Source: Bacteroidota bacterium
GTDB lineage: Bacteria; Bacteroidota; Bacteroidia; JAADEI01
Length of the DNA: 13,720 nucleotides
Assembly (NCBI GenBank): GCA_024280615.1
Contig: JAJRPU010000180.1
Coordinates: 1 to 13,720, forward strand
Direction of reading: 5' to 3'
The position numbers and the translations under genes are program-made. The stretch's first letter is position 1; the number at the start of each line of letters is the position of its first letter. The notes beneath the pieces were generated by a model, which was not told where the DNA came from, ran no database searches, and saw only the letters and a program-made list of their open reading frames with translations. Positions 1-7,497 of this stretch are shown here, one piece after another.

Positions 1-99
1 CTACATATTCAGATTCAAGAAATTTTTGAGGACGAACTTGGTGATATAGCCGACGGAATCCCGGGATTTGATATAAAGAAGATGATGCCTTTTAATTAA
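1..99 (+). CDS. C-terminal fragment, probably YbaB/EbfC family nucleoid-associated protein
   Basis: An open frame enters from the left edge and ends at TAA 97-99, giving 32 residues of a C-terminus. The tail reads ELGDIADGIPGFDIKKMMPF. Bacteroidota YbaB/EbfC proteins typically end in a helix with an ELG-x-x-A pattern followed by a Gly/Pro-rich PG-x-D segment, and E. coli YbaB ends in PGFKMPF, so the resemblance is good but rests on a short, low-complexity tail. YbaB proteins are small dimeric DNA-binding proteins of the cytoplasm, often next to recR or dnaX. The beginning of the gene lies outside the window, so the neighbourhood cannot help. An unrelated acidic-tailed protein is possible. Confidence 0.5.
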   Translation, partial: LHIQIQEIFEDELGDIADGIPGFDIKKMMPFN

Positions 100-174
100 G
101 CCTACTATTACTTTAGGGCGGTAAACTTTTTGCGTTTCTGTTCTTTTTTGTATTTTCCTTATTCTCTTCATCTA

Positions 175-201
175 TTTGTTAAAGTTTTTTTCTTATCTTT
201 G
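175..201 (+). promoter_or_regulatory. Bacteroidota-type promoter for the large surface protein gene
   Basis: TATCTTTG at 194-201 is an exact match to the Bacteroidota -7 consensus TAnnTTTG. A TTTG at 175-178 could be the -33 element, but its 15-base spacing is shorter than usual. Transcription would begin at about 206, leaving a leader of roughly 25 bases. AGGAG at 226-230 lies only 1 base before the ATG, so it is probably not a working Shine-Dalgarno. The rest of 100-231 is T-rich with no gene or clear terminator. Confidence 0.55.
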
Positions 202-231
202 TAGTGTGCGGAAAGAAAAAAATTTAGGAGT

Positions 232-3200
232 ATGCCTCGAATACTATTCATTGTGTGGTTGTGGAGTTTTTCTACACTCTCGGCTCTGGGGCAATCTCCT
301 TGTTATAACATAGATTTTGAGACAGGAACCCTAAATGGATGGAATACCAACGGAGATGTCTCGATCACTACATCTGCAAATGTTGATCCATACGGAGGTT
401 TCTCACAAGCAATTGGAAATTATTCTGTTATGGTGTCAAACGATGTATGTAGTAGCTCTCTTTTTGGTGAAATATCAAGGGACATTTTAATTACTCCAGA
501 TAATTCAATTTTGAGATTACATATAGCACTAGTTATTTATAATGATGAATTTCATGACTCAACTGATGCAGCAATGTTTACCTTACGTTTTTTTGATAGC
601 CTAGGTAACGAACTCCAATGTCCTAAATTTACTGCCTATTACGATGGAAGCATAGATAGTTTCATTGGGTTCCCTGATTCTGTAGTTAATTATACACCGA
701 CCAGTACTTATTATGACTGTTTTGGTAACGGTCCTAACAACATTTCTTACATACCCTGGTATAGTATATGGATAGACCTTTCCAGCTATATTGGACAAAC
801 GTTAACTGTAGTTGCACGAGTTGATTGGTGTGCATACGGTCCTGATTGGGCTTATGCTTATCTTGATTTTGAATGTGTTGGTACCCAATATAATATGACT
901 GCTGCTTGCGATACCTTACCACAAGAAGTCTGCGGCCCACCCGATATGTTATGGTATGAATGGTATGACTCTTTAAATAATCTGCTTTCAACTAATCAGT
1001 GTGATACTTTTAACACAAAAGGCATATATACGCTTAAATTTGCCCATCCTGACTATTGTACAGGTAATGATATAATTTCTCAAGTAGTTATTCCCATAGG
1101 ATTTGCCCCTCCCTCGTTTAGTATTAACATTGATACTGTTTGTTTTGGTGATACAACAACATTAGTGGCTCTAATTGATTCTTCTGAATCTCCTATTTCG
1201 GAAATAATCTGGGATCTGGGTGATGGAACCATAGATACCACATTATATCCTGACTCCATAATAACCCACTATTATAACAACGTAGGACCTTTTGAGGTGT
1301 TAGTAGTAGTAAGTGATACAATGGGTTGTGTTGATTCTGTTTATGACACCATCAACCTCTACAAGCTTTTTGATGCCAATTTAATTGCGGATAGCGCTAT
1401 ATGCAGCTATGATTCTCTTCGGTTAATAGCACTAACTATTGATTCCTTCCTATCTCCTTCTTTTACGTACGTATGGGATTTTGGTAACGGAGTAATTGAT
1501 ACAACATTTGATAGTATTGCTTCACATTATTATAATTCAGCAGGTAACTATATAGTTATTGTGCATGTATATGAAGGTAACTGCATGGATATAGACAGCC
1601 AATTAGTATTAGTTGTGCCGCCTCCCCATGTCAACGCCATAACCACTGCTCCTGTGTGTGAAGATAGCTCATTCACTCTAATTGCTCAAGGAGCCCCTTC
1701 ATATGAATGGCTATTTCCCGATAGCACCACGTCAACAGATAGCATAATAACTATAACTCCTGCCTCTATTAGAGATACAGGATTATATATAATTAAAGCC
1801 ATTAACGCTTTTGGGTGTATATCTTACGATTCTATTAGAGTAGTAGTTTGGAGGAAGCCTTGGTTTCATATTAATACTGATACTGTTTGCCTGGGTGATA
1901 CAACAACATTAATAGTTATTATGGACTCTGTATTTCAAGGTATCAGTCAATATATCTGGAATACTGGTGATGCAATTAGCTATGTAAATAACTTTCCAGA
2001 TTCTATTTTTCTACACAAATATTCATTAAATGGCAGCTTCTTTACTTCTGTAACTGTTATTGATTCAATGGGCTGTCGAAATACGATATATGATACTATA
2101 TATGTTCATCTACCCTTTAATTCGGAAATAATAACCGATCCCACTTACTGCTTCAATGATACTACTTTGTTCACAGCCATTACCTACGATACGATTTCAA
2201 ACCCATCATTTCTATTTATATGGCATACTGGAGATGGTAATGTTGATACCACTTTCGACAGCACTACAACGCATGTTTATTTAGATACTGGCACCTATGT
2301 AGTTGAACTTCTTATAGCTCACGATAACTGTTTTTCCCGAGCTGTTGATACTATCATAGTATATCCTATACCTCATACTACCGCTTTTACATCACCAGTG
2401 TGTGAGGACAGTACCCTAATCCTGAAAGGCTCTGGAGCAGACTATTACACTTGGTTCTTTAATGGTTCGCCGATTTCCAACGATAGTACTGTTGTATTAG
2501 AACCTGCTTCATTAAACCACAGCGGAAAATATATTCTAAAAGGCACAAATGTATATGGGTGCATTACTATTGATACTGTTGAAGCAGTAATATGGCAGCG
2601 CCCCATGGTCAACGTATTAGACACTTCCATTTGTCGTCAGGACACAATAATAATTGATAATCATGTTACTGGTGGCACACCACCATATTCCTTCTACTGG
2701 ACCCCCAATCAATACATTTCCTGTTTGGAATGCAAGGAACCATTTGTCTATCCACAAATAACTACTAACTATATAATAAAAGTTGTAGATAGCAATGAAT
2801 GCTATAGATATGATACAGCCACAATAGAAGTTTTTCCTTTACCAGTTATAGACATTAAAAATGAAGCATTTTGTTACTATGACACACTAACAGTTGATGC
2901 AAGCAGACCAGACTTAGTTAAATGGCTATGGACCCCCTCAAGCATTGTATCTTGTGACACATGCTCTATCATTAATATTGCATATTTACAGGGAGCACAA
3001 ACCACTTATAACCTTACATTGTGGGTTCAGGACACTAATACTTGCCAATGGACAGACTCTTTCTATATTTTTATCGACACAGGAATTGCTTTTCAGCTCT
3101 TACAAGACACTATAGTTTATGTAGGAGAAGAAGTTACCTTATACGTCACAGCTCATGCATGGAATTATAACTATTATTGGGAAACTTCACTGCCCCCGCT

Positions 3201-3642
3201 CCATCTCTCTCAGAGCGAAGCACTGTTTAAGCCAGTAGAAACAGACACATACCAAGTCGTTTACATTTCTGAAACCTATGTAGGTTGCTTACGATATGAT
3301 ACCGTATTTATTGTTGCTATAGAACCACCAGAATGCACTCCTGATTTAGTTTTTGTTCCTAATGCTTTCACACCTAACGCAGATGGTATAAATGACGTAC
3401 TGTACGTATATTCTGTAGCTCCTGTTACTGTCAATGTTTGGAGAATTTACGATCAATGGGGCAACCTTTTATTTGAATCAAAAAATCAAACATTAGGTTT
3501 ACCATCTCTTCGTTCACAAGATGGATGGGATGGCACATACAATGGAAAAAAACTACCACCTGATGTATATGTATATTATCTTCAATATACCTGTGGACAA
3601 AGGAAATATTTCCTAAAGGGTGATGTCTCCATTATTTACTGA
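232..3642 (+). CDS. Secreted multi-domain PKD/Ig-like surface protein with CHU_C (type IX secretion/gliding) C-terminal domain
   Basis: This 1136-residue protein begins with a signal peptide (about residues 1-21, hydrophobic core ending ALGQ), which supports the ATG at 232. Residues 22 to about 215 resemble the Bacteroidota lectin/MAM-like opening (CYNIDFETGTLNGW). A cysteine-containing Ig-like stretch follows to about 295. Residues 297-793 form two copies of a PKD-PKD-Ig block; PKD cores of the WDxGDG type lie near W327, W415, W576 and W664. Residues 794-868 are a SprB-like repeat (GGTPPYSFYW, SCLEC). Two further beta-sandwich segments run to about 1034. Residues 1036-1136 are a typical CHU_C domain (PNAFTPNADG, IYDQWG, GWDGTYNGK, KGDVS), the sorting signal for type IX secretion. 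I infer export across the outer membrane to act as an adhesin or extracellular scaffold; no catalytic domain is visible. Its stop overlaps that of the convergent transporter gene by 7 bases. The gene appears more AT-rich than the etf region. The ligand is unknown. Confidence 0.9.
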   Translation: MPRILFIVWLWSFSTLSALGQSPCYNIDFETGTLNGWNTNGDVSITTSANVDPYGGFSQAIGNYSVMVSNDVCSSSLFGEISRDILITPDNSILRLHIALVIYNDEFHDSTDAAMFTLRFFDSLGNELQCPKFTAYYDGSIDSFIGFPDSVVNYTPTSTYYDCFGNGPNNISYIPWYSIWIDLSSYIGQTLTVVARVDWCAYGPDWAYAYLDFECVGTQYNMTAACDTLPQEVCGPPDMLWYEWYDSLNNLLSTNQCDTFNTKGIYTLKFAHPDYCTGNDIISQVVIPIGFAPPSFSINIDTVCFGDTTTLVALIDSSESPISEIIWDLGDGTIDTTLYPDSIITHYYNNVGPFEVLVVVSDTMGCVDSVYDTINLYKLFDANLIADSAICSYDSLRLIALTIDSFLSPSFTYVWDFGNGVIDTTFDSIASHYYNSAGNYIVIVHVYEGNCMDIDSQLVLVVPPPHVNAITTAPVCEDSSFTLIAQGAPSYEWLFPDSTTSTDSIITITPASIRDTGLYIIKAINAFGCISYDSIRVVVWRKPWFHINTDTVCLGDTTTLIVIMDSVFQGISQYIWNTGDAISYVNNFPDSIFLHKYSLNGSFFTSVTVIDSMGCRNTIYDTIYVHLPFNSEIITDPTYCFNDTTLFTAITYDTISNPSFLFIWHTGDGNVDTTFDSTTTHVYLDTGTYVVELLIAHDNCFSRAVDTIIVYPIPHTTAFTSPVCEDSTLILKGSGADYYTWFFNGSPISNDSTVVLEPASLNHSGKYILKGTNVYGCITIDTVEAVIWQRPMVNVLDTSICRQDTIIIDNHVTGGTPPYSFYWTPNQYISCLECKEPFVYPQITTNYIIKVVDSNECYRYDTATIEVFPLPVIDIKNEAFCYYDTLTVDASRPDLVKWLWTPSSIVSCDTCSIINIAYLQGAQTTYNLTLWVQDTNTCQWTDSFYIFIDTGIAFQLLQDTIVYVGEEVTLYVTAHAWNYNYYWETSLPPLHLSQSEALFKPVETDTYQVVYISETYVGCLRYDTVFIVAIEPPECTPDLVFVPNAFTPNADGINDVLYVYSVAPVTVNVWRIYDQWGNLLFESKNQTLGLPSLRSQDGWDGTYNGKKLPPDVYVYYLQYTCGQRKYFLKGDVSIIY
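1120..2610 (+). repeat. Direct in-frame duplication of a three-domain (PKD-PKD-Ig) block
   Basis: Unit 1 spans about 1120-1866 (residues 297-545) and unit 2 about 1867-2610 (residues 546-793). Matching landmarks sit 747 bases apart in the PKD part: GATACTGTT at 1132 and 1879, ATGGG-TGT at 1321 and 2068, and the second-PKD tryptophan at residues 415 and 664. In the Ig part they sit 744 bases apart: PVCED with its Val codon at 1654 and 2398, and the YGC/FGC cysteine at residues 529 and 777. One codon was therefore lost or gained between residues 664 and 723. The first 30-odd bases of each unit are still close to identical; other parts have diverged strongly. The boundaries are approximate. Confidence 0.8.
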
Positions 3643-4949
3643 TAATTTGTTGTTATATACAGCATTCCAGCAATTATGGCTGTCATAAAGGAAGCGATTG
3701 TTCCCGCAACCATTGCTTTAATTCCCAGTTCAGATAACTCTTTTCTTCTTGAAGGGACCAGGGCTCCAATGCCCCCGATTTGTATTCCTATTGAAGCGAA
3801 GTTAGCGAATCCACACAGGGCATACGTAGCGATTAAAAGCGAGCGAGTGTCGGAAAATAGCCCTGCATCTTTTAATTTCCCAAGCTGAGCATAAGCATAG
3901 AATTCATTGAGCACTGTTTTTTCACCGAGCAATTGTCCAACAATTATTAAATCATCAGGGTGGACCCCCAAGAGCCACGCCACTGGAGCCATTAACAATC
4001 CGAGTATGAACTGTAAGTTGAACTCCTGATACTGTCCGCCAGTAAACTCCTTAACCCATTCATTGAGATTAAACCATTGACCTGGTCCATGGCTAACCGC
4101 ATAGTTGAGCATTGCAATAAGGGCAATGAATGCAACGAGCATTGCACCGACATTCATAGCTAGTTTTAAACCATCCGTGGTTCCATTGGTTATTGCATCA
4201 AGTAGATTGGACCCTATGTGTTTGGGAGGAACAAATAGTTTTCTGTCTATATCCTGAGTTTCCGGAACCATTATTTTAGCAGCCACTATAGCTGCCGGTG
4301 CGGAGATAATAGATGCAGTAAGGAGGTGCGTGGCAAAGAAAAGTCTTAATTCAGGATTCTGTCCCCCAAGGAATCCTACGTAGGCAGCTAGTACGCCACC
4401 GGCTATAGTAGCCATTCCCCCACTCATCATAACAAATAATTCAGACCTTGTCATTTTATCCAGATAGGGTCTGACAAGAAGAGGTGCTTCTGTTTGACCT
4501 ATGAAAATATTTGCTGCGGTAGTAAGGCTTTCCACACCAGAGAGTTTCATTGTTCGCTGCATCAACCAGGCAAAGGCATAGATAACCCTCTGGAGAATAC
4601 CTAGATAATACAAAATTGCTGACAGGGCAGCGAAAAATATTATCGTTGGCAAAACCTGGAATGCAAAAATGAAACCGAAAGTATCAATATCCGTAACCAA
4701 GGAACCAAACAGGAACACGCTTGCTTCATGTGAAAAATCAAGGATTTTAACAAAAAAGTATGATATTGCTTCAAAAATGTCTCTGACACCGGGAACATAT
4801 AGTATTAAAACTGCAAGGACTAACTGAAGGAATGTTCCCCAAATGACAAGTTTCCAATTAATGGCTTTTTTATTCTCACTTAGCAGATAAGAAATGCCGA
4901 CCAAAATAACCATACCCAAAATACCTCTAAGGATAGCAATCCAATCCAT
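3636..4949 (-). CDS. nupC: Concentrative nucleoside transporter (CNT/NupC family)
   Basis: This 437-residue polytopic inner-membrane protein should import nucleosides using a sodium or proton gradient. CNT signatures are present in order: GQTEAP at residues 151-156, which in Vibrio cholerae CNT contacts the nucleobase; GEKTVLNEF at 342-350, matching the family motif GxKxxxNEF; and ALCGFANFASIGIQIGGIG at 377-395. Several N-terminal hydrophobic helices precede these, and the length fits bacterial CNTs. The ATG lies 4 bases after the nuclease-family stop, so the two genes are cotranscribed and probably translationally coupled. The 3' end overlaps the convergent surface-protein gene by 7 bases, leaving no room for a separate terminator. 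Ion preference and exact nucleoside range cannot be read from the sequence. Confidence 0.92.
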   Translation of the reverse strand: MDWIAILRGILGMVILVGISYLLSENKKAINWKLVIWGTFLQLVLAVLILYVPGVRDIFEAISYFFVKILDFSHEASVFLFGSLVTDIDTFGFIFAFQVLPTIIFFAALSAILYYLGILQRVIYAFAWLMQRTMKLSGVESLTTAANIFIGQTEAPLLVRPYLDKMTRSELFVMMSGGMATIAGGVLAAYVGFLGGQNPELRLFFATHLLTASIISAPAAIVAAKIMVPETQDIDRKLFVPPKHIGSNLLDAITNGTTDGLKLAMNVGAMLVAFIALIAMLNYAVSHGPGQWFNLNEWVKEFTGGQYQEFNLQFILGLLMAPVAWLLGVHPDDLIIVGQLLGEKTVLNEFYAYAQLGKLKDAGLFSDTRSLLIATYALCGFANFASIGIQIGGIGALVPSRRKELSELGIKAMVAGTIASFMTAIIAGMLYITTNYQ

Positions 4950-4953
4950 TCTT

Positions 4954-5610
4954 CTATGAGTCCCGTTGGCGACGCTTTAGCTCTTCATGGATAAGAGCAG
5001 CTATTTCGTATAGCTCTTTTTTTACTGCTTCGTCTAAGAGTTGTTTTAATTTCTCCTCTGAGAGGTGTTTGATGTATTCAGGAGATAGGTCCTCAAGATT
5101 GACATCCTCAGGTTCGTCTGGCTTTGTTGGTGATGCCGATGACCTCGCATCTGTATCTTTTTCTTTATTCTCTACCTGAGGAGTCATTCCAGCTTCATCA
5201 AGAACAAACCTGTGAGCATATATAGGAGCATTTGTTCTAAGGGCAAGGGCTATGGCATCGGAAGCCCGGGAGTCAAACTCCTTAACTTCACCATTCTCAT
5301 CAACACACACAATTGTAGCATAAAACACGCTATCTCTAAAATCGCTAATAATCACTTCCTTAACAGTAATGTTATAAGCAGATAAGATATTTTTCAATAA
5401 GTCGTGAGTGAGGGGTCTTGCCGTAGCAACCCTTTTGAGGGCTACATCAATAGCATAAGCCACTGCGGCATCAATCATTATGGGAAGGTATATATTTTCA
5501 TCCGGTTGGACGAGTATCACGACGTAATGCGGATTGAATTCATTTGTCTTTAAGAGAGTCACTTCAACGACTGACATTGGGAGTTTGTTAGTCTTTCTAC
5601 TCATACCCAT
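4954..5610 (-). CDS. Bifunctional nuclease-family protein (DUF151/BFN) with C-terminal UVR-like motif
   Basis: The DUF151 core is seen in VVEVTLLKTNEF, YLPIMIDAAVA, RPLTHDLLKNIL and the segment FDSRASDAIALALRTNAPIYA. After an acidic, Ser/Pro-rich linker the C-terminus LKQLLDEAVKKELYEIAALI resembles the UVR helical pair found in UvrB/UvrC and fused to DUF151 in many Bacteroidota. Family members in plants and some bacteria have been reported to have RNase/DNase activity; the role here is unproven. The frame stays open upstream to a GTG at 5700 overlapping etfA by 8 bases, but that stretch encodes a terminator hairpin (5638-5687) and does not look like the family N-terminus. I therefore prefer the ATG at 5610 (218 residues); ATGs at 5604 and 5577 are alternatives, the last closest to where DUF151 begins. 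nupC follows after 4 bases. Confidence 0.85.
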   Translation of the reverse strand: MGMSRKTNKLPMSVVEVTLLKTNEFNPHYVVILVQPDENIYLPIMIDAAVAYAIDVALKRVATARPLTHDLLKNILSAYNITVKEVIISDFRDSVFYATIVCVDENGEVKEFDSRASDAIALALRTNAPIYAHRFVLDEAGMTPQVENKEKDTDARSSASPTKPDEPEDVNLEDLSPEYIKHLSEEKLKQLLDEAVKKELYEIAALIHEELKRRQRDS

Positions 5611-5627
5611 AAAATTATAATACTTTT

Positions 5628-5635
5628 CAAAATTA
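5628..5635 (-). promoter_or_regulatory. Possible -7 box (TAATTTTG) for the nuclease-nupC unit
   Basis: On the minus strand TAATTTTG matches TAnnTTTG exactly and would start transcription about 10-15 bases before the ATG at 5610. It overlaps the U-tract of the preceding terminator, in AT-rich DNA where such matches occur by chance. No TTTG -33 element is seen at suitable spacing. It is plausible mainly because a terminator lies directly upstream. Confidence 0.3.
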
Positions 5636-5687
5636 AAAAGGGGCATCCCCGACGGGAACATAACCCCATGACTCAGAGATGCCCCCT
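5635..5687 (-). terminator. Intrinsic terminator or attenuator between etfA and the nuclease gene
   Basis: In minus-strand RNA, the arm at 5687-5678 pairs with the arm at 5647-5638. The core is a perfect 8-bp GGGGCATC/GATGCCCC stem, extended by a G-U and an A-U pair. The loop is about 30 nt and could form a small inner GGGG/UCCC stem. The closing arm runs directly into UUUUUAAUUUU. The hairpin starts about 5 bases after the etfA stop, as expected for a rho-independent terminator. The T-run is on the minus side only, so it acts on leftward transcription. The long loop leaves some doubt about efficiency. Confidence 0.75.
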
Positions 5688-5692
5688 CTACA

Positions 5693-6673
5693 CTATCCAC
5701 CTGCTTGCTTCTCCTTAAATTCCCTAATTGCTTTAGTTAGTTTGGGCACCACTTCAAACAGGTCTGCTACAACACCGTAATCACAAGCTTTAAAGATGGG
5801 AGCCTCTGGGTCCTTGTTGATTGCAATGATATAGCGGGAACCGGACACTCCTGCAAGGTGCTGGATTGCTCCGGAGATGCCAACTGCGATGTATAGCGTT
5901 GGTCTGATGGTTAGACCTGTTTGTCCCACGTGTTCTGTGTGTGGTCTCCATCCCATGTCGGATACTGGCTTTGAGCAAGCGAGTGCTGCCCCTAATTCCT
6001 CTGCTAATTCTTCAAGCAAATGCCAATTTTCAGGACCTTTCATACCCCGACCTCCTGAAACCACGACGTCTGCTTCAGTTAATGGAACCTTTCCTGTGGC
6101 TTTCTCAACCCTTTCAATGTTATAAGCCCTGTCTCCGCTAATCTGTCTGACTTCAACCTGTGCTGTGCCTTCTCCTAACTCGTAATCAAAAGAGTTTCTC
6201 ATAAGCATAATTACTGCTCCATCCGTATTGACTTGATAATCGGCAAATGCTTTCCCGGAATAGGCGTTTTTCTTGAATATAAGTTTTCCGTTCTCCTCTC
6301 TAGGCAATTCCACCACTCCCGGCACAAGCCCATATTTCAGGTGGGCTGAAACCAAAGGAGCCAGAGCCCTACCGCTATTATTGGCACCAAAAACAACAAA
6401 TTTGGGGGAGGTATCATCCAGAAGGGTCTTCAGATTGTCAAAAAAGAGCTTTGGGTCCACCTGATCGGTTCCTTCCCCTTGGAAATTGATAACTTTCTCT
6501 GCTCCAACCTTTCCGAGGGCAGCCAGTTCTGAATCTGCAACGTTGCCAAAAGTTACGGCAACAACTGGTCCGGCATTGAACTGCTTTGCCAATTCAGAGG
6601 CGTATGCAGTTAATTCGTAACTAGACCTTTTAACTTTTCCATCTTCGTGTTCTGTGTAAACTATTACTGCCAT
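5693..6673 (-). CDS. etfA: Electron transfer flavoprotein subunit alpha (FixB/EtfA)
   Basis: This 326-residue protein is the FAD-binding subunit of the soluble ETF heterodimer, which takes electrons from acyl-CoA and other dehydrogenases and passes them to the quinone pool. The N-terminal half is the alpha/beta domain shared with EtfB. The C-terminal FAD domain carries GGRGMKG (residues 207-213), VGQTG (249-253), and the alpha-subunit signature starting LYIAVGISGAIQH at 260 and running on through LAGVSGSRYIIAINKD. Length is normal. The ATG at 6673 lies 28 bases after the etfB stop, so the pair is cotranscribed. The stop TAG (5693-5695) is followed at once by a terminator hairpin. No residues expected for FAD binding appear missing. 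Confidence 0.95.
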   Translation of the reverse strand: MAVIVYTEHEDGKVKRSSYELTAYASELAKQFNAGPVVAVTFGNVADSELAALGKVGAEKVINFQGEGTDQVDPKLFFDNLKTLLDDTSPKFVVFGANNSGRALAPLVSAHLKYGLVPGVVELPREENGKLIFKKNAYSGKAFADYQVNTDGAVIMLMRNSFDYELGEGTAQVEVRQISGDRAYNIERVEKATGKVPLTEADVVVSGGRGMKGPENWHLLEELAEELGAALACSKPVSDMGWRPHTEHVGQTGLTIRPTLYIAVGISGAIQHLAGVSGSRYIIAINKDPEAPIFKACDYGVVADLFEVVPKLTKAIREFKEKQAGG

Positions 6674-6701
6674 GACTCTTTTATTTTAAGTGGGTTAAGG
6701 T

Positions 6702-7451
6702 TTAAATTACTTTGATTTCCTTGTGAAGGATTTCAACAAGTTCCTCAATGTTTTCAGGGTCAATCAGTTTGCATTCTTTTCGCTTAGGTGGCAGGTAGTG
6801 TTTGACAGTTGTTGTGAGAGGTTCTATTCCTGCTGGTTGTTCAACTGAAAATGGTTTTGTTCGTGCCTGCATAATTCCACGCATGGATGGAAGGCGAGGT
6901 TCTGCAAGATATTCAACTGCTGTGATTACTGCCGGCATATCTGCTTTTAAGAACACTCTTCCGCCTTCAATCTCGCGAACTATGTCCAATTTCCCATCAT
7001 CGGTGATGTTCAGTTTGTAGGTTTCGGGAATGTATGTATATCCAAGCAGGCTGGCAATGTATCCGCCAACCAGTCCGCCGTTATAGTTAATTGTTTCTTT
7101 TCCTGTGAAGATGAGGTCAAACTGCTCTCCACTTTTCTTGAGCCATTCTACTATTTCCCCTGCTGCTTGCCATGCGTCTTCAGGTTCAACGTCTATTCTG
7201 ACTGCTTTATCTGCTCCTATTGCAAGGGCTTTCCTAAGCAACTGGTCTGCCTTGTTAGAGTCAACAGATATGACTGTTACTTCTACGTCCTGCCGTTCGT
7301 CCTTCAGGTCCATTGCCTTAGCGAGGGCGAATTCATCGTACGGGTTAATGATAAACTGAACGCCCTCCTCTTTGTATTTCTTACCGTCGTCAACGAAGTC
7401 TATTGGTGCCGTTGTGTCTGGCGTCCGTGCTATTGCTACCAGTATCTTCAT
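6702..7451 (-). CDS. etfB: Electron transfer flavoprotein subunit beta (FixA/EtfB)
   Basis: This 249-residue protein is the AMP-binding partner of EtfA. It starts MKILVAIARTPDT and continues with GVQFIINPYDEFALAKAMD, characteristic of the EtfB/FixA family in Bacteroidota. FTGKETINYNGGLVGG and the later LPSMRGIMQART segment are the usual conserved blocks. The length matches the family. It is the first gene of the leftward cluster, with a promoter-like box 29 bases before its ATG and tilS diverging on the other side. It probably serves fatty-acid or amino-acid oxidation; no bifurcating partner dehydrogenase is in the window, and the sequence alone does not separate a canonical from a bifurcating ETF. 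Confidence 0.94.
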   Translation of the reverse strand: MKILVAIARTPDTTAPIDFVDDGKKYKEEGVQFIINPYDEFALAKAMDLKDERQDVEVTVISVDSNKADQLLRKALAIGADKAVRIDVEPEDAWQAAGEIVEWLKKSGEQFDLIFTGKETINYNGGLVGGYIASLLGYTYIPETYKLNITDDGKLDIVREIEGGRVFLKADMPAVITAVEYLAEPRLPSMRGIMQARTKPFSVEQPAGIEPLTTTVKHYLPPKRKECKLIDPENIEELVEILHKEIKVI

Positions 7452-7479
7452 TGTTCTGAATTTTACATTTAGTTTAGTG

Positions 7480-7487
7480 CAAAGATA
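7480..7487 (-). promoter_or_regulatory. Bacteroidota -7 box driving etfB-etfA
   Basis: The minus strand reads TATCTTTG here, an exact TAnnTTTG match and the same octamer as the box before the large surface-protein gene. Transcription would begin near 7475, giving a leader of about 24 bases. The site lies in the 46-base divergent gap between etfB and tilS. No clear TTTG lies at -33. For tilS only a weak match, TACATTTA at 7464-7471 on the plus strand, is seen. Confidence 0.55.
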
Positions 7488-7497
7488 GGCAGGTTAA

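Noticed and set aside
100..145. CCTA...TAGG near-hairpin followed by a T-run after the first partial gene
   Set aside because: The stem is only 4 bp with a 9-base loop, and the T-run is not adjacent; too weak to call a terminator.
601..991. Minus-strand open frames inside the surface-protein gene
   Set aside because: The opposite frame is a clear signal-peptide/PKD protein, and the antisense products have no recognisable features.
3601..3614. Perfect 14-base palindrome AGGAAATATTTCCT near the end of the surface-protein gene
   Set aside because: It has no loop and no T-run, and it lies in the conserved CHU_C coding region, so neither a terminator nor an operator is supported.
5877..6125. Plus-strand open frames of 60-100 codons inside etfA, etfB and the receptor gene
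   Set aside because: They lie wholly antisense to well-recognised genes, show no family motifs, and are expected shadows of the coding strand.
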